A DNA stretch of 64,000 bases, taken from assembly GCA_964036045.1 (NCBI GenBank), contig OZ038384.1, positions 29,741,771 to 29,805,770 on the forward strand, written 5' to 3'. A program made the translations under genes and the position numbers. Positions 44,186-55,136 of this stretch are shown here, in pieces. The notes under the pieces were generated by a model, which saw only the letters and a program-made list of their open reading frames with translations, searched no databases and had not been told where the DNA came from. Every line of letters begins with the position of its first letter. Within the stretch, counting starts at the first letter, position 1. This DNA is from Eutreptiella sp. 'Long Island Sound 2002'. Taxonomy: Eukaryota; Euglenozoa; Euglenophyceae; Eutreptiales; Eutreptiaceae.

Positions 44186-46123
44186 ATGCGTAACACAGGT
44201 GAAACTGAGCGTAGAACACGTGAGACTGAGCCGGTGCAGCTGCCGTGGTATGAACCTACGGTTCGAAAGCCGTGCCATGCGGAACCAATGGTCCTCTACA
44301 ATCCGGTGAAGGCGGCAGCTTTTGATCCTGGATCGTCAACGCCGCCAACCTTGTCCGCAGTGGGTATGTTAGTCAGCGTTGAGAGGCATCGGTGGATCGA
44401 TCATCAAGGGTGTCCTCACGAGTTGCAGGCAATCCGCGACTCGGGTGACCATGTGGAGCGGTTGCAGTGTGTGGAAGGCGGTGTGACGGAAATCCGGGAA
44501 GCCATGGCGGCTGTCGTTGATGCGCTGCGCAGGTGTTTGATTTGGTGAAAACTCACGACCATCACTTCGCACAAATCGCCGTGGACCTTGAAGCCTTGAG
44601 AGGAGACCTGGCGGCGTTGGGCAACGGCATCTCCTTCACGCAGAGTAACTTGGGTGACCTGTGGCGTGATCAGCGTGGCCTGCGGAAGGCCCTCAACGCC
44701 ACCTTGTCCACCATGGAGCGCCGCATCAACGAACTACTGCAAGTCGTGGCAATGGCGTGTCTACGCCGGCTGGAATAGTCCTCATCTTGCGCGGAGTTGA
44801 ACATCAAGACCTGCAGCGCGGCCATCAGCGAAGTGCAGGCGTCCGCGGATGCCAGTGGGCAGCAGCTCATCAACCACATCCGCGTTGTCTCCTCCTCCCT
44901 AGACGATCTGGGTCAGCGCGTTGGCACCGTGACGCGGCAGGAGGCCAACATCTTGAAGCCCCATGAGGGCCTCACACAGGAGACAATGGAAATCAAAAGG
45001 GCCACAGCCCCACTCGAGCACGTCACCACTCTCCAACGCGTGGTACCTGGGTTAGAACAAAAAGTGGGAACTCTGGAGAGTCATCATCAAAATTTTAAAT
45101 TCCGAACATCCGCGGTGGTACAGAAGGTGGAGACCACAACGGCCCAACTGGAGGAGCACACCATCATCATACGAGCGGCAGTCTCTCGCCGGACTTACTG
45201 CAGGCAAACCCTGCAAACGGCGCTCGGTAGAATTAGCAGCTTGGAGCATAGTTGTGATACCCCGACAGCAGATAATGCCACGGTGTCAGCAAGTAACCCC
45301 CCTCAGTTACCCGTTGACCCTCCTTCCTCCTAGTCCTGCTCCGGTGGTGAGAGGTTACGCCCATGGTGTGCATTTGACTTGTCTTCGTTGTAGGACGCCA
45401 AGCGAACCCTGGAACACGAAGTGGCCAGGCTGAACACACATGTTGTTGACCTCCGAGGCTAGGTTATGCATCAGAGTGAGGACAAGGCCTCCTGGAAGGC
45501 CGAAATCATGAGTGAGATGAGGGAAAACTTGGAAAGCATCAGGCACTAACACTTGGAAGAGATCAGGGACTGTCACCACAGACTGTTGTTGCCACACTCA
45601 GAGGCAGACCAGCTGAGAGCTGAGGTAGTGGATCCACTAACGAGGAAGGCCCATGAGCTGGACAAGAATCACAACCTCACTGAAGCGACAAGTTCAACAT
45701 AAAGCCCAGGAGCTTGCTCTGCTTGAGGGCCGGCAGCATGTGCCTAGACCCTCGGCCCCTGCCGTTACACGCGTGTGCAGATCCCTTAATTTTGATTTTG
45801 CTGCGATGGAGGCTCGAGTAGCGGATCACGACACCGCTCTTCGAACTTTGCAACAATAGATCCCGGAGATCGTGAGTGGTATGGAAACCCTCGTCAACAC
45901 CAAGACCCGCATAGACCAGGGAATAAGGGAGTGGGAGGCAGAGTGTGCCGCCAAGGGGTGGGAGGAACGAGACCACCCCACCCCTCACGTGGCCACCACT
46001 TCCGACCCCAACCCCTTGGAACCCAGCCACCCCGTCAAGGCCGAACCAGGGGTTTCCGCCGACATGCTCAACGGCTTCCTTTTTCCCAATGCCGCTATGG
46101 GCACAAAACGCCACAAGATTTGA
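44186..46123 (+). pseudogene. Decayed coiled-coil protein gene
   Basis: Plus-strand sense begins at ATG 44186 (MRNTGETERRTRETEPVQL) and runs to 44548. A second frame then holds from about 44521 to 45700, and a third from 45653 to TGA 46123. Heptad-like sequence dominates: LGDLWRDQRGLRKALNATL, LEQKVGTLESHHQNF, LEHEVARLNTHVVDL, and IVSGMETLVNTKTRIDQG. Within the middle frame TAG (44776, 45331, 45391, 45460) and TAA (45547) interrupt, and TAG 45857 interrupts the third; no TGA intervenes before the end. The stretch 45334-45393 may be an intron (GTGAGA donor, TTGTAG acceptor), which would remove one or two stops. The C-terminus is Pro-rich and ends with the GTKRHKI motif. Long coiled coil without catalytic motifs suggests a structural or Gag-like protein; no family recognised. 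Confidence 0.4.
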
Positions 46124-46159
46124 CGCTCAGTTTTCTGGGTTGGGGGATGTTCTGAAGGC

Positions 46160-46435
46160 GCATGCCACTCCCTTAGGGGCCCGGCCCTTCAGTTTCATGC
46201 AAGTAAGGCATTTTTGGAAAGCCGGGACCGGTAGCTCTTAACACATGTCTATTTTGGGCTATTTGCTCACACAACCACAGAGATTTGCAGGCTCGAAATC
46301 CGCTTGACTATTCGCCCCTGCCCAGATGCCCCTTGTTTTAGCTTCCCGCAAGTAAGGCATTTTTGGAAACCCCCGAGTAGCAGCTGTCAAAAGAACGTGA
46401 TTTAGGCTATTCGCTCGCACGAACAAAGAGCCGGG
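46160..46435 (+). repeat. Two tandem copies of a ~150-bp unit
   Basis: GCAAGTAAGGCATTTTTGGA occurs at 46199 and 46348, followed in each by an AGC(T)GTCAA/TCTTAA and a TTTGGGCTATT/TTTAGGCTATT segment. It lies directly after the coiled-coil gene. Confidence 0.65.
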
Positions 46436-47985
46436 CTCCTTATACCTATTCTACATGGGTGCATACCCCCTGCGGTTATTTGTGTAGTAGGTACTAAATA
46501 TTACCGCCGGTCTGCAGAGTTATTCTACAGGGGTGGCTGCCCGGTGGGGTGATATTTAGGTGGTACCACATTACAAGGCTAGTTGGTATACATCTTCTAC
46601 AAGGTTGTACACCCCTTGCGGTGATATGTAGTACATACTACATATCACTGTTGGTCCTTATACTTATTGTACAGGGGTATACACCCCCTGCGGTGATGTG
46701 TAGTAGGTACTAAATCCATCCGCTGCTCCTTATACTTATTCTACAGGGGCGAATACCCGTTGCAGCGATATGTAGTAGGTACTGCATTCCACCGCTAGTT
46801 TGTATGCATCTGCTACAGGCTTGTACACCCCCTGCGGTGATACGTAGTACCACATATCGCCGTTTGTCCTTATAGCCACCCTACAGTGATGTATACTTGC
46901 TGCGGTGATATATAGTAGGTGCTACATATCACCGCTGGTCTTTGTACATATTCCCTAGGGGTGTTCACCGACTTCCGTGACGGGTAGTAGTGACTAAATA
47001 TCACGGCTAGTCCTTATAGTTACCGTTCAGCATTGTAAACCCCTTGTGGTCATATATATTAGGTAGTAGATATCGCCGCTGGTCCTTATGATATCTTACA
47101 AGGGTGCATAACCCCTGCAGTGATGTGTAGTAGGGACTGAATATCACAGTTGGTCCATATACTTATTCTACAGGCGTGTATATCCTGTGTGTTGATATGT
47201 AGTAGCAACGATAGATCACTAATGATCCATATACTTATTCTCCAAGGGTGTATACCCCGTGTGGTGATATGTAGTAGGAAGTACACATCACCGCTAGTCT
47301 TTATGCATTTTCTATGGGGCTGTACACCCCGTGCAACGACGTGTAGTAGGTACAACGTATCGTTGCCTTCCGTACTCTTATTGTATCGGGGTGTTTATCC
47401 CCCGCAATGATATGTAGTAGGGACTACATATCACCGCTGGCCCATATAGTTATTCTGTAGGGGTGTATCCCCATCGGTGATATGTAGTAGGTACTATATG
47501 TCACCATTGTCCTTACATTTTTCTACAGGGTTGTAGACACCTTGCTATGATATGTAGTAGCTACCATATATCGCTGCTCGTCCTTATGTTTATTCTACAA
47601 GGGTTTATTGTGGCTCTGATATGTAGTAGGGACTACGTATCACTGCTTGTCCGTATACAGATTCTATAGGGCTGCATATCCCGTGCGGTGATATGTAGTA
47701 GGGACTACATATCACCGCTTGTCCTTCTAGTTATTCTACAGGGTGTACACCCCCTGCGAATATGTAGTAGGTACTACATGTCACCCCTGGGTCTTATACA
47801 TATTCTAGAGGGATGGACACCCACTGTGGTGAAGTGTAGTACGGACTACATATCACCGTTGATCCCTGCTGTACACCCTCTGCAGTGACAAACAATAGGG
47901 ACTGCGTATCACCGCTTGATTTATACTTTTCTACAGAGTGACACCCCGTACGGTCATATGTAGTAGGTTCTACATATCACCGCAA
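46436..47985 (+). repeat. Hairpin satellite, ~79-bp unit, about 20 copies
   Basis: The unit reads TTATTCTACAGGGGTGTACA, CCCCCTGCGGTGATATGTAG, TAGGTACTACATATCACCGC, then TGGTCC. Two fold-backs per unit: GGGGTGTACACCCC, and a long one such as GCGGTGATATGTAGT (47685-47699) with ACTACATATCACCGC (47704-47718), 15 perfect pairs around a 4-base loop. Units differ at many positions, but paired positions often change together or leave most of the stem. The array stops at about 47985, where the homology of the next gene begins. Confidence 0.9.
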
Positions 47986-49237
47986 GCAAGAGATAGCCTA
48001 ACAGGCCATGAGGCGCGGACAGTAATGGGCAGACGGGCAAGTGGCATGGTTCTGCCTCTGCCTTTTCATACACTAGTTTTGGCGTATTGCCGCATGGTGC
48101 ACCTGTACTATGGTTGCACCGAGTTGTCCACTTGTTCGTCGCGTGCTATGGGCTTGCTGTGCACATACCATGTTCACATCGTCCCTGAATTCACCGAAGA
48201 GGGTTGCACTGCAACTCTATATATGCAAGGGTGGAGCCAGACATGGTTCAACCCTCGCGCCCCCATGCTGTCCTCGGATGAGGCAGTGGAGAGGGACTTA
48301 AGGGTTGCAAAAAGGTACGCGATTGACATTGGTACACAACGGGATGCCAGTTTTGGCGAAACTTTGAAACACGAGCTCTTCTAAAAAGTCGTGCGAAAGA
48401 AGCAAAAAGATCCCTCTGCCAAAATTTGGGCCCCTGTCCATCGAAATGTTGTATTGGAGGCCTCCATGGTGGCTGCCAATGCGCCGTGGCGCACAATCAT
48501 TGCACGCTTGTTACACCATCTGTTGAAATTGCAAGAAGCACGTCGATGTATTCTATTAATGCACACAACCACTCGCTGTGTAAAGTGCACCTTCATAGGT
48601 GCCAAGGAGGAAGCGGATGCGGTTTGCGTGTGTGGGAGCTGTGGCACAAAACGTCGCATGCGCAGGTGGGTGTCAGTCGACCAAGTTGGAAACTATCCAA
48701 GGTTGGCCCACATTGGGTTCGAAAAGTCGTGCCCCATTTAAATCATGTGCTGCACATCGAAAGTCTCTGAAAACAAGCAAGGGAAAACGTGCGGCTGAAC
48801 CAGCCTCTAATTGTAACCCAGATACTGCCTCCATTGGCATTGTACCTCCTTGTCAGGGGGAGATCAGTACAACCTCATTCTACGGCCGTGATGTACCTAC
48901 TACAGCACAACGTTTTCAGCCTGCACGAAAAGCTAAGCTGATGTGTATCCCCATTGTTGATAGTGACATTGAGCAGCAACTAGTGGCACATGGTAGCAGC
49001 AGTAGCAACAGTAGCGATAGTAGTGGTAGCAACAGCAGCGGTGGTAGCAACAGCAGTGACGGTAGCAGTGAAGGCCCCTCTGGCGCCAACTCAGATAATG
49101 GTGGGCAAGACGTATCCGGTGCCTCTACTATAAGTGCCACCAATTCTGACTCGTCCACTTCATCAGGTAGCAACACAGAACCCTATAGCGAAGCGAGAAG
49201 TACAACCGTGTACCTGTACATATTGGAAAGGAGGTAG
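47986..49237 (+). pseudogene. Unknown duplicated gene family, copy 1, with zinc-ribbon-like segment
   Basis: The sense begins abruptly at the edge of the hairpin satellite with DSLTGHEARTVMGR, so the 5' part is missing. It continues to VHIVPEFTEEGCTATLYMQG, WFNPRAPML and DLRVAKRYA, all shared with copy 2 at 53850-54224. One TAA (48382-48384) interrupts; the same frame then goes on to RCVKCTFIGAKEEADAVC and CGSCGTKRRMR, a four-Cys zinc-ribbon-like arrangement, ending at TAA near 48739. A second frame carries on to 49237 with a Ser/Gly/Asn-rich tail and TAG, implying one frameshift near 48740. No known family is recognised. Nuclear or nucleic-acid binding is a guess from the Cys ribbon and the acidic Ser-rich tail. 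Confidence 0.45.
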
Positions 49238-49983
49238 TTGATGTGGATGCCATGTCCAGTGTCGCCTGTCCAGTACGTATGTTAAGCCAAGGAGAGTACA
49301 GCGTCCACACTTCAAGTTACGTAAAAAATTCATTATTGCCTTTCTTTTGCATGTCTCCTTGCATTGCCTAGGTATCATGGCATCTTCTATGGCGCGCGAA
49401 GATGTTGGAAACACGCCCCGAATTTGTCAAACCGGCTCGGGAAAACACTCGGAAGTTGCGGCCAGGAAAGCGGCTCACAAAACGGAACCAACATCGCTGG
49501 CGATATGGTGGGGATTTTTCAACCAAGATGTCTGGGGGCGCTCCGAAAAATTTTTCCATGCTATGTTGCTTGCAATTTTCAAAATTCACCCAGCGACATG
49601 GATTTGGTGAGCATACATGGGTGGCATTTTCAAAAATCCTAAGGAGCACGAGTAGCATTTTCAATCCAATTTTTACCTTCTATGTTGTACGTCTCAGCGA
49701 CAAGTGTCGGCATCAGCATCACTATCGGCATCCCCATCACCTAGTCACGGTCGGCGACACCGGCAGCACTCCCTCTATGGGCAACCCTAGGCCCAGCAAA
49801 AGCAGCAGCAGCAACAACAATAGCAGCAAAAGGAGGACGAGACCAAACCGCCCCCCTCTGGTTGCCGTGGCTGCGGCGTGGGGCGTGGCCGTGGCACCGG
49901 TGCAAGTGCGGTACTACCTCCACCTCCACACGAAGAAGAGTTGACAGTGGGTGGCTAACTAGGCCCGGTTCAACCCCCCCGGG
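49238..49983. other. No assignable gene
   Basis: An AG acceptor-like site (TTGCATTGCCTAG, about 49360-49372) precedes overlapping open frames to about 49944. A CAG/CAA-type run at 49799-49830 gives Ser/Asn or Gln tracts depending on frame. No frame is clearly favoured. Confidence 0.3.
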
Positions 49984-51148
49984 GTGGCCTGGCAAACCGA
50001 CGCTACTGTAACCAGTAAGAGAACCCTCGGGAGGGTTGAAAAAATTGGGGTCCTCCCCCCGGCCTTCCCCGTCGCCTTGCTGCAGCTGGCTGCGGGGTCA
50101 AATGGTGTTCGGGTGTGTTCTTTTTTGGGGGTGAGTGACACGGTTCGGGAGTGTGTGGTAAAGCACTTTAGATTGCTAGCTGACCAGGTTAGGGTGCCGA
50201 GGGGGAAATTTGAGGAGGAGGTTACACAGTTTAAGGGGGCACGGCAGTGGGTGCGGGAGACCTGTGGGGGGAAGAGGCAAGGGGATGCTGGCATTAGGGA
50301 GAAGGAGCGCAGGCTCCGGGATGCCGCCACTCCCCACGGCGAAAGGGCAAATGGGCTACTGGAGCATATGCATACCCCATGGACAGAGGCCAAAAGGCGC
50401 CAACTCCTTAAGGCGCCACTCCCTGAAATGCCCCCCTCCACCCTCCCAACAATTTGGACATGGGAGGTAACTCGGGAGGGGAAGAGACCTACATGGTCTT
50501 GTTGTTGTGGTGCACAAAAGGGGGGATGGAAATTTATGACTTGGCTGGCACCAAGGCCTCGTAGTCATGCTGCGATCAATTGCGGAAAGGCGGGATGGTG
50601 GTCACCCTCCACACCAGCTGCTCGCACCGCAACCAAAAGAATTGTCTATATATAGCAGACCGCGTGTCGTTCTGGCACATGCTACACCCAGCGTCCGAGT
50701 GCTCTAAGCCACCCCCCCTTAGAGATTTAGCCATGCCAGGCAGGGAGTGTAGGGCCGTGTTTCACACGGCAGCAACTTGGGTGCAAAGGGCGGGAACATT
50801 AGCCTCGGGCGCGCCGGGCGGGGCCCGGCTGTGCTGAAGGAGATCGAGAAGGTGGCTACGGATTTGCCGCCTCTGGGGAGAGAAGGGCCAGTGCTTTTTG
50901 CCCCCCTCACGGGGAACATGGTCCCCCTGGTGATGCTACACCAGGTCACAACTGCCAAAGAGGCTGAGGCTAAGTCGTACCCTTATGCCCTTGTGTCCTC
51001 TGCAGGGGTGAAGAGCAAGACAAAGAGGGTGCCAACCACCCCCTCCTGTGCAGCCTGTGTGCCTGAACCTAAGTCTAAGTCGCCTGAGTCTAACCCTCAT
51101 GCCCCCGTATCCTCTATAGTGGTGAAGGCCAAGAGGAAGAGGTTGTGA
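49984..51148 (+). pseudogene. Hypothetical coding remnant, two frames
   Basis: A 223-codon open frame (49984-50655) without an early ATG includes VSDTVRECVVKHFRLLADQV and WTWEVTREGKRPTWSCCCG. A second frame (from about 50777) includes LKEIEKVATDLPPLGREGP and a Lys/Pro-rich end with KSKSPESNPHAP before TGA 51146-51148. The sense is consistent with a degraded gene having one or more frameshifts, or with separate exons. No domain recognised. Confidence 0.3.
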
Positions 51149-51639
51149 CCCCCCCACTCCTCCGCAAGGGGGCGGAGGAAGAAAAAGAAGTCCGGTCATG
51201 CCCCTAGCCCCTACTCCTCATGGAGCGGGGCAGGCGGGGGCAAGAGGACGTTGGGGCAGGTGGGGGAGGTTGGAGGGTCCTGTCCCCTTTAGAATACCGA
51301 CCTCCGTCCGCACAGTGCTGGACTATGTCAGGGGCACACGCCACCGCCCCAAGTGCTGGATTGAGCCGTCCCCCATGCTTGATGGGACATCATCTGGGAA
51401 AGAGGACTTCATCGCGCCGTTTGTCCCCCGTGACAGTGAAGCAAGTGCGTCTCGTAAAGCAAACGAATGACTTATGGTAACGTATGTACAACATGCGAAC
51501 GGAATCTTGGATGTGCCGTGCTTATGTGCTTGCGTGCGTGTGTGGACGGGGGCGGAGACTCAAGCACACTTGGGGCCGCCAGACTTGTGTGTTGGTGTGC
51601 GCAAAAAGCCTAAAACGAAGTCCGGGTTGGAGCTAGTTC
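51149..51639. other. No gene seen
   Basis: GC-rich sequence leading into the ~150-bp tandem repeat; short frames only. Confidence 0.35.
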
Positions 51640-52640
51640 TCGGGACTTTACAAAAATGCCTTGGTTGCAGAAAATTGAAACAGTGCGCCCGTTGGTGGGG
51701 GCAGAGGGTCGAGCACAATTCTCTGTGCCGTTATGAGCAAATAGCCCAAAAAGAAATCTTGGGGGGAGCTACCAGCCTGGGCTGTACATAAATGCCTTCG
51801 TTGCAAGAAAATGAAACCATGGGCCCCTAGACGGGGGCGGACAGTCGAGCACACCTGGGGCCTGTAGATCTGTGTGATGTTGTGAGCAAATAGCCTGAAA
51901 TGAAGTCCTAGTGCTAGGGCTTTACAAAAATGCCCGGGTTGCAAGACACTGAAACGGTTGGCCCCTAGAAGGGGCCGGATAGTGGAGCACACTTGGGGCC
52001 TCTAGAGCCTCTTTCTTGTTGTGAGCAAATGGCGTGAAATCAAGTTCTAGTGCGACCTACTCGTCGGGACTTTACAAAAATGCCTTGGTTGCAAGAAACC
52101 AAAATGGTGGGCCCCTAAATGCTGTCGGATAATTGAGCGTACTTGGGGCCTCCAAATCTCTGTGCGGTTGTCAGCAAATAGGTTCAAATGAAGTCTTGGT
52201 GGGAGCTACTGGTGGGGGCTTTACAAAAATGCCTTGGTTGCAGGAAACTAAAACATTAAGAACTTGGACGAGGGCGGAGACTTGAGCACACTTCGGGCCT
52301 CCAGATCTCTGTGTTGTTGTGAGCAAATAGCATAAAAATAAAGCTGTGGTGGGAGCTACTGGTCGAGGCTTTAGAAAAATGCCTTGCCTGCAGGAAATTG
52401 AAACAGTGGGCCTCTGAAGGGGGGCGGATAGTCGAGCACACTTGGAGCCTCCAGATCCCTGTGCTCCTGTGAGGAAATAGCGCGAAATGGAGGCCCGGTG
52501 GGAGCTACTGGTCGGGGCTTTACAAAAATACCTTGGTTGCAAGAAACTTGGGACCTCCAGATCTCTGTGCTGCTGTGAGCAAACACCCTGAAACGAAGAC
52601 CTCGTGGGAGCTACTGTTCGGGGTTTTACAAAAATGTCTT
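51640..52640 (+). repeat. ~150-bp tandem repeat, about seven to eight copies
   Basis: Cores TTTACAAAAATGCC at 51647, 51921, 52071, 52218, 52370 (one change), 52519 and 52624, with a further diverged copy near 51782. Each has GGGCGGATAGTCGAGCACAC and GTGAGCAAATAG downstream. Copies differ at many positions, so the array is old. Confidence 0.85.
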
Positions 52641-53271
52641 GCAGCCCTGGTGCTTTCTATCGTAGTATTGCAAAACCACGTTGTTCGACCATAAGATCAT
52701 CCTGGACAATTTTTTTGTACGAGTGAATGGGAGTGTTTCCAAAATTGCAGGCATTTGCCAGCACGTGCCCCGTCCGTGCCGACTAGTTCATGGTGTCGGC
52801 TTTCATCATAAACTACATCAGGATCACCCCTTTGGGCTGCAAGTTGCTGGAAAAGCTGCCCCGCCCCCCTCTAGCACAGCTCGGGTTGTGCAGCGCCAAA
52901 TGGGCCCTTTGCCAGCCCCCCCCCCCCCCAGAAGTCCAGTAACCTAGAGTCCCTAGGCACCTGCTGCCATGCTTCTGCGCCATGAGCATTTGTGCGAGCA
53001 ACAGTGCTGCAAACCCTGCATCGCCTCCAATCAGGCGCCGGTTGGTCGATAGCGGCAGTGCGGCAGCAAGCGGTCCTACATCTTTGTGCGGTGGATTACT
53101 CATTGAGCAACAGCAGATTGTTGCAGCAATTGTGCCATCTAGTTCGGCAAAAGTCCGGCACGCTAGCAATACAAGGGCGATGGGAGCCTCCACCACAACA
53201 AGCCACACTAACCTTGGGCCTGTATCAGATGGATAGCAGCCCAGGGAGCGTCGCAATGTTAACACTAAGAT
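52641..53271. other. No firm gene
   Basis: A poly-C run lies near 52918-52929. Ser/Ala-rich frames are open on both strands. It may include the 5' part of copy 2 of the following family. Confidence 0.3.
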
Positions 53272-54224
53272 TCGTATAATTCATTATGCGGGACATTGGT
53301 TCCCAACGTGTGGCCATGTGCCCATGTACACGGACATGATAACCTGGTTAGAACTTCCCAAAGTTGATGATACGAGTGGGTAACCAAACGAGTAGAGGCC
53401 CTACAAGGCCTACGCTTGTACAAATTCAAGCAACGTATGAATTATGGTGGTGCAGAGTACACTGCGGCACTGGACCTAAAGTTTGGTTGCCTCGCTGCAC
53501 GTCACCACCATCTGTGGTTAGAGTGTTGGCAAAAGGGGTGCGTGGCATGTCCTCGGGTCAACAAGCATGGGGTTGGCACCCTCTTTCTGCACAAGGGGGG
53601 GGGGGTCGTCTAAATTAGGTGCGGGGTACCCACAAGTTTCAGGGCGTATCTAACGTGGCATACGTTGATATTATACACCGTGTATTACACAACACCAAAG
53701 GAGCTCCTTGGTGTTATTGGGCGGACCGTACCAGAGCGGTACAAGCATGAGTTGTTGAAGCTTCTAGCTCAAGTGGCTACGAGACACGATCCTGAATCTT
53801 GGCCTCCTAATGGTAGAGAGCACATGCGCCTTGTGCGGGGAAGGTTCCAAGCGGGCATCAGCTTAAATGACCGAGAGGCCCGCACCGTGATGGGCAGACT
53901 GGCATGGGGTATGGTCCTCCCATTGCCCGTCAATTCTTTGGTTCTAGCCTTCTGCCACATAGTGCACCTCTGTTATGTTGCAACACATTGGCCCATGCTG
54001 CATGGCAAGCTATGGGTTTGGTGTACACATATATTGTGCACATCATTCCTGAGTTTACCGAAGCAGGTTGCACTGCAACATTATACATGCAGGGGTGGTC
54101 CAGCACCTGGTTTAACCCTCGGACCCCCATGCTGTATTCTGTTCAGGCACGGGAATGGGATCTGCGGGTGGCAAAAAGATATGCCCCTATCATTAATACC
54201 AGGCAAGATGCTGGTATTAGTGAA
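53272..54224 (+). pseudogene. Unknown duplicated gene family, copy 2
   Basis: Longer at the 5' side than copy 1. The sense starts with IHYAGHWFPTCGHVPMYTDM, shifts frame near 53370, then gives YKFKQRMNYGGAEYTAALDL and WLECWQKGCVACPRVNKHGV, with paired Cys and His. A TAA at 53611-53613 after a G run interrupts, and the frame goes on to LYTVYYTTPKELLGVIGRTV and REARTVMGRLAWGMVLPLP. A frameshift near 53985 leads to VHIIPEFTEAGCTATLYMQG, TWFNPRTPML and DLRVAKRYA, as in copy 1. Homology to copy 1 ends near 54224, where an inverted RNase H fragment begins. Function unknown. The two copies differ by many substitutions, yet the block around EFTEAGCTATLYMQGW is nearly unchanged. Confidence 0.45.
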
Positions 54225-54239
54225 TGTAGGGGGATTTCA

Positions 54240-54448
54240 TGGGTGGCGCAGCTGTACTGTTGGTGCCTGCGCTGCTGCAATAAACAGGACGACTCGCATC
54301 CTTTGTCAGCCAAAGTATCCACTTTCTCATTCACTTCCACCCCTGCATGGGATGGTACCCAGAGGCACTGGATCACTACTTGCATGACTCGCAGTGCTGC
54401 AATCCACATATCTGCATGCACCAATTGTCTGGCTGTTACCCAGTTCAC
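54240..54448 (-). pseudogene. Retroelement RNase H C-terminal fragment
   Basis: The minus-strand sense includes CLWVPSHAGVEVNEKVDTLA followed by DKG (54379-54299). W-V-P-S-H-A-G-V-x-x-N-E-x-x-D-x-L-A-x-x-G is the RNase H signature, with the His and, ten residues later, the Asp that correspond to H124 and D134 of E. coli RNase HI. Upstream catalytic residues and any reverse transcriptase are missing. It is a short relic of a non-LTR or LTR retroelement inserted next to copy 2 of the duplicated gene family. Confidence 0.65.
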
Positions 54449-54925
54449 CTTCTACCTGTCCCTCCGGACCACCATACACATAATCAGAACTGATGACACA
54501 TAGCATTTTTCCTTCTGCTTGCTTGATATATTGAAATACTGCTTACGATTTACACCCTGTTGTTGGTTCGTTGTTGGAAAAATGGGATAAAATCGAAAAA
54601 TTACCAGATTGGTGCAAACCACCCAAACCTAGCAATGGCCCGGACCTGTACATCAATGCCAACCCATCTATGTACACAGGTACATAGCTGTCATCCACAG
54701 CAACCTGGATTCTCACTGTCTGTGCGTGTGCTTGTTATCCTTTTTTTATCACAGCTGCACCACGGTTGCAGGGCAAACCGGCCCACAAAAATGGCATGTG
54801 GTAACAAATTGAAGGAGTCCAGTACGAAATGCTGCAACTAGCACGCAGGGTGCTGGTGGGCAGGTGCTGTGACAGCTACCTTACCCACCCCCCTTTGTAA
54901 TCTCCCCACCAATCTCATGACGGTT

Positions 54926-55136
54926 CCCCCCACCGGTGGGGGGGACGGTCACAAAGTGACGGTTCCCCCCCTAGGGGGGGGGGGGGAGTTGCACCACAAA
55001 ACTGTACCATGGTATCACAGTGTAAATCAGCTTCGGCGCATTGGGCGCCTTGTAAAAGTTTTCTTTGGCGCCTTTGGCACCTAGTATTTTCTATGCTTTT
55101 TGGGCCAAGTGACCGTTCCCCCCCAGGGGGGGGGGG
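54926..55136. repeat. Three GC hairpins with common flank
   Basis: CCCCCCACCGGTGGGGGG (54926-54943), CCCCCCCTAGGGGGGG (54965-54980) and a C-run/AG/G-run (about 55118-55136). Each is preceded by GACGGTT or GACCGTT. Confidence 0.8.

Noticed and set aside
48391-48741. Zinc-ribbon segment as an independent gene
   Set aside because: It is in the same frame as the preceding 47986-48381 segment, separated by one TAA, so it is better read as part of the same decayed gene.
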